Below are positions 6,946 through 7,915 of a stretch of DNA of 7,915 bases, in pieces. Source of the DNA: Burkholderiaceae bacterium (lineage in GTDB: Bacteria; Pseudomonadota; Gammaproteobacteria; Burkholderiales; Burkholderiaceae); assembly GCA_025458735.1 (NCBI GenBank), contig JALORV010000041.1, forward strand, positions 1-7,915, read 5' to 3'. The stretch's first letter is position 1. Each line of letters begins with the position of its first letter. Below the pieces are notes generated by a model. That model was given only the letters and a program-made list of their open reading frames with translations. It was not told the origin of the DNA and did no database searches. The translations under genes and the position numbers were made by a program.

Positions 6946-7023
6946 CAAGGCCATGGCCTGCATGCCTGCGCGCGGGGCGCGTCCGAAACACTACGTTGGG
7001 GCGCCAGGGCCCGCGAGCCGAGC

Positions 7024-7047
7024 GGCGCCCGGACTATCCGGTGCGCC
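7024..7047 (-). other. Leader hairpin upstream of prs, with a competing partner
   Basis: GGCGC-CCGGA (7024-7033) pairs with TCCGG-GCGCC (7037-7047) over 10 bp, with a 3-base loop and one bulged base (7042). The 7024-7030 arm can instead pair with GGGCGCC at 6999-7005, so the two folds exclude each other. No T-tract follows either. This lies in the transcript between tRNA-Gln and prs. Confidence 0.45.
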
Positions 7048-7057
7048 CTGCGACCGT

Positions 7058-7080
7058 CACGCACCACGCGGCGGTGCGTG
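7058..7080 (-). other. Perfect hairpin just downstream of tRNA-Gln
   Basis: CACGCACC (7058-7065) and GGTGCGTG (7073-7080) make a perfect 8-bp stem with a 7-base loop, starting 3 bases after the encoded CCA end of tRNA-Gln. No T-tract follows, so transcription into prs is probably not stopped. It may protect or guide trimming of the tRNA 3' trailer. Confidence 0.5.
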
Positions 7081-7083
7081 CGA

Positions 7084-7160
7084 TGGCTGGGGAGGAAGGA
7101 TTCGAACCCTCGAATGGCGGAATCAAAATCCGCTGCCTTAACCAGCTTGGCGACTCCCCA
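7084..7160 (-). tRNA. tRNA-Gln (anticodon UUG)
   Basis: This 77-base gene includes an encoded CCA. The acceptor stem TGGGGAG / CTCCCCA is perfect, the discriminator base is G, and the CCA is at 7086-7084. The anticodon stem GCGGA / TCCGC closes the loop TTTTGAT, so the anticodon is UUG, decoding CAA. The T arm contains GGTTCGAATCC with one G-T pair in its stem. A tRNA-Gln between ispE and prs is the expected arrangement in many beta- and gammaproteobacteria. Confidence 0.97.
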
Positions 7161-7240
7161 GCACTGACCTGACTGCAGCGTCACAGGCCGCATCTGCGAC
7201 CATGACGCTCACTGCACCTACTACTGCATCCTGCCCGCGG

Positions 7241-7915
7241 CTACCACGGCAGCAGCGGATGTTGCGGCAGACCCTGCACCGCCCAGCCCTGCCAGCTGCC
7301 GGGCAAACCGGCGATGGCAGCACGGGCCGCGTCTGCGCTACCGGTGACGGTGAATACCGCCGAGCCCGAACCGGTCATGCGGGCCGCGCCATGCGTCGCG
7401 AGGTGGGCCAGCGCGCGCTCGATCTCGGGACACCTGCGACGCGCCACCGCTTCGAGGTCATTGCGCCCGAAACAGGAAACGCCGAGCGCTGAGATGTCAC
7501 CATCCGCCACAGCAAAGTCCGCCATTTTCGTGGCTTTGGTATTTCGTGTCAAACCGGGGTCTTCGAAGATTTCCTTAGTCGAAACAGCCACTTGTGGCCA
7601 GATCACCGCGTAGTGGGCCGGCTCCAGCCCAACCGGCGTCAGGCGCTCGCCGCGGCCTTCGGCCAACGCATTGCTGCCATGCACGAAAAAGGGCACATCG
7701 GCCCCGAGCTGCAGCGCCATGTCTGCCAGCCTCGTGCGGTCGAGTCGCAGCTGCCAGATCCGGTTCAGCGCCACGAGCGTCGTGGCCGCGTCCGACGAGC
7801 CGCCGCCGAGGCCGGCACCGGCCGGAATGCGCTTGGTCACGCGAATCCGCGCGCCGAAGCGGCAGTTCGTCTGCTGCTGCAGCAGGCGCGCTGCGCGCAG
7901 GGCGAGGTCGGCCTC
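7241..7915 (-). CDS. ispE: 4-diphosphocytidyl-2-C-methyl-D-erythritol kinase, 5' end outside window
   Basis: IspE phosphorylates CDP-methylerythritol in the MEP pathway to isoprenoid precursors. The frame is open to the window edge and gives the last 224 residues of a protein usually 280-290 long, so about 60 N-terminal residues are missing. The GHMP-kinase ATP-binding motif PAGAGLGGGSSDAATTL is clear, preceded by FGARIRVTKRI, then LGADVPFF and the C-terminal GHMP motif MTGSGSAVF. The end, QGLPQHPLLPW, is typical. An internal GTG at 7840 is not the start, since conserved sequence continues upstream of it. Codons for about 20 residues around LTRNTKATKMADF (7521-7580) are much richer in A+T than the rest (28 G/C in 60 bases). 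The gene ends 80 bases before tRNA-Gln, with no terminator seen between them. Confidence 0.95.
   Translation of the reverse strand, partial: EADLALRAARLLQQQTNCRFGARIRVTKRIPAGAGLGGGSSDAATTLVALNRIWQLRLDRTRLADMALQLGADVPFFVHGSNALAEGRGERLTPVGLEPAHYAVIWPQVAVSTKEIFEDPGLTRNTKATKMADFAVADGDISALGVSCFGRNDLEAVARRRCPEIERALAHLATHGAARMTGSGSAVFTVTGSADAARAAIAGLPGSWQGWAVQGLPQHPLLPW

Noticed and set aside
6193..7167. Plus-strand open frame of 324 codons opposite prs and tRNA-Gln
   Set aside because: It runs through a tRNA gene and the antisense of prs, with His/Asp/Val-rich composition from codon mirroring.
6945..7193. Small minus-strand frame of 82 codons across tRNA-Gln
   Set aside because: Its KLVKAADFDSA-like peptide is the usual translation artefact of a tRNA gene.
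1..7915. Defence, toxin-antitoxin, CRISPR or mobile-element system
   Set aside because: No spaced repeats, transposase, recombinase, nuclease or toxin-like small genes were found. The two GNAT genes have no antitoxin-like partner of the RHH type next to them.

Overview
This 7.9 kb window is GC-rich chromosomal DNA from a Pseudomonadota bacterium. The backbone, read on the minus strand from the right edge, is ispE, tRNA-Gln(UUG), prs, rplY, pth and ychF. This housekeeping order is found in many beta- and gammaproteobacteria. The Prs and YchF sequences resemble betaproteobacterial versions most, but a deep-branching gammaproteobacterium is also possible. The lineage is inferred from recalled family sequences, without a search.

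Layout from left to right. Positions 1-291 (+) hold the tail of a DUF418-type membrane protein. Convergent to it is a MOSC-domain protein (318-1160, -), which starts 11 bases after ychF. The ychF gene (1172-2216, -) is broken: its two halves lie in different frames, and about 17 residues of the helical hairpin are missing at the junction. An 85-base divergent spacer with nested inverted repeats separates ychF from two GNAT acetyltransferase genes (+, 2302-2754 and about 2773-3393). Convergent to these is a patatin-like acyl hydrolase gene (3390-4448, -), which overlaps the stop codon of pth (4445-5047, -). A clear intrinsic terminator (5109-5141) lies between rplY (5173-5883, -) and pth. Then come prs (5995-6945, -), a structured leader, tRNA-Gln (7084-7160, -) and the 5'-truncated ispE (7241-7915, -). 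No stretch longer than 300 bases lacks a gene.

The backbone genes make isoprenoid precursor (IspE), PRPP (Prs), ribosomal protein L25, glutamine tRNA, a peptidyl-tRNA recycling enzyme (Pth) and a ribosome-associated ATPase (YchF). The patatin-like gene and the two GNAT genes sit between pth and ychF, which are usually adjacent, so they look like an accessory insertion.

I found no mobile element, CRISPR array, toxin-antitoxin pair or defence system. The points most worth checking are the ychF lesion, the accessory block splitting pth from ychF, the alternative hairpins upstream of prs, and an 11-base triplication across the prs stop codon.
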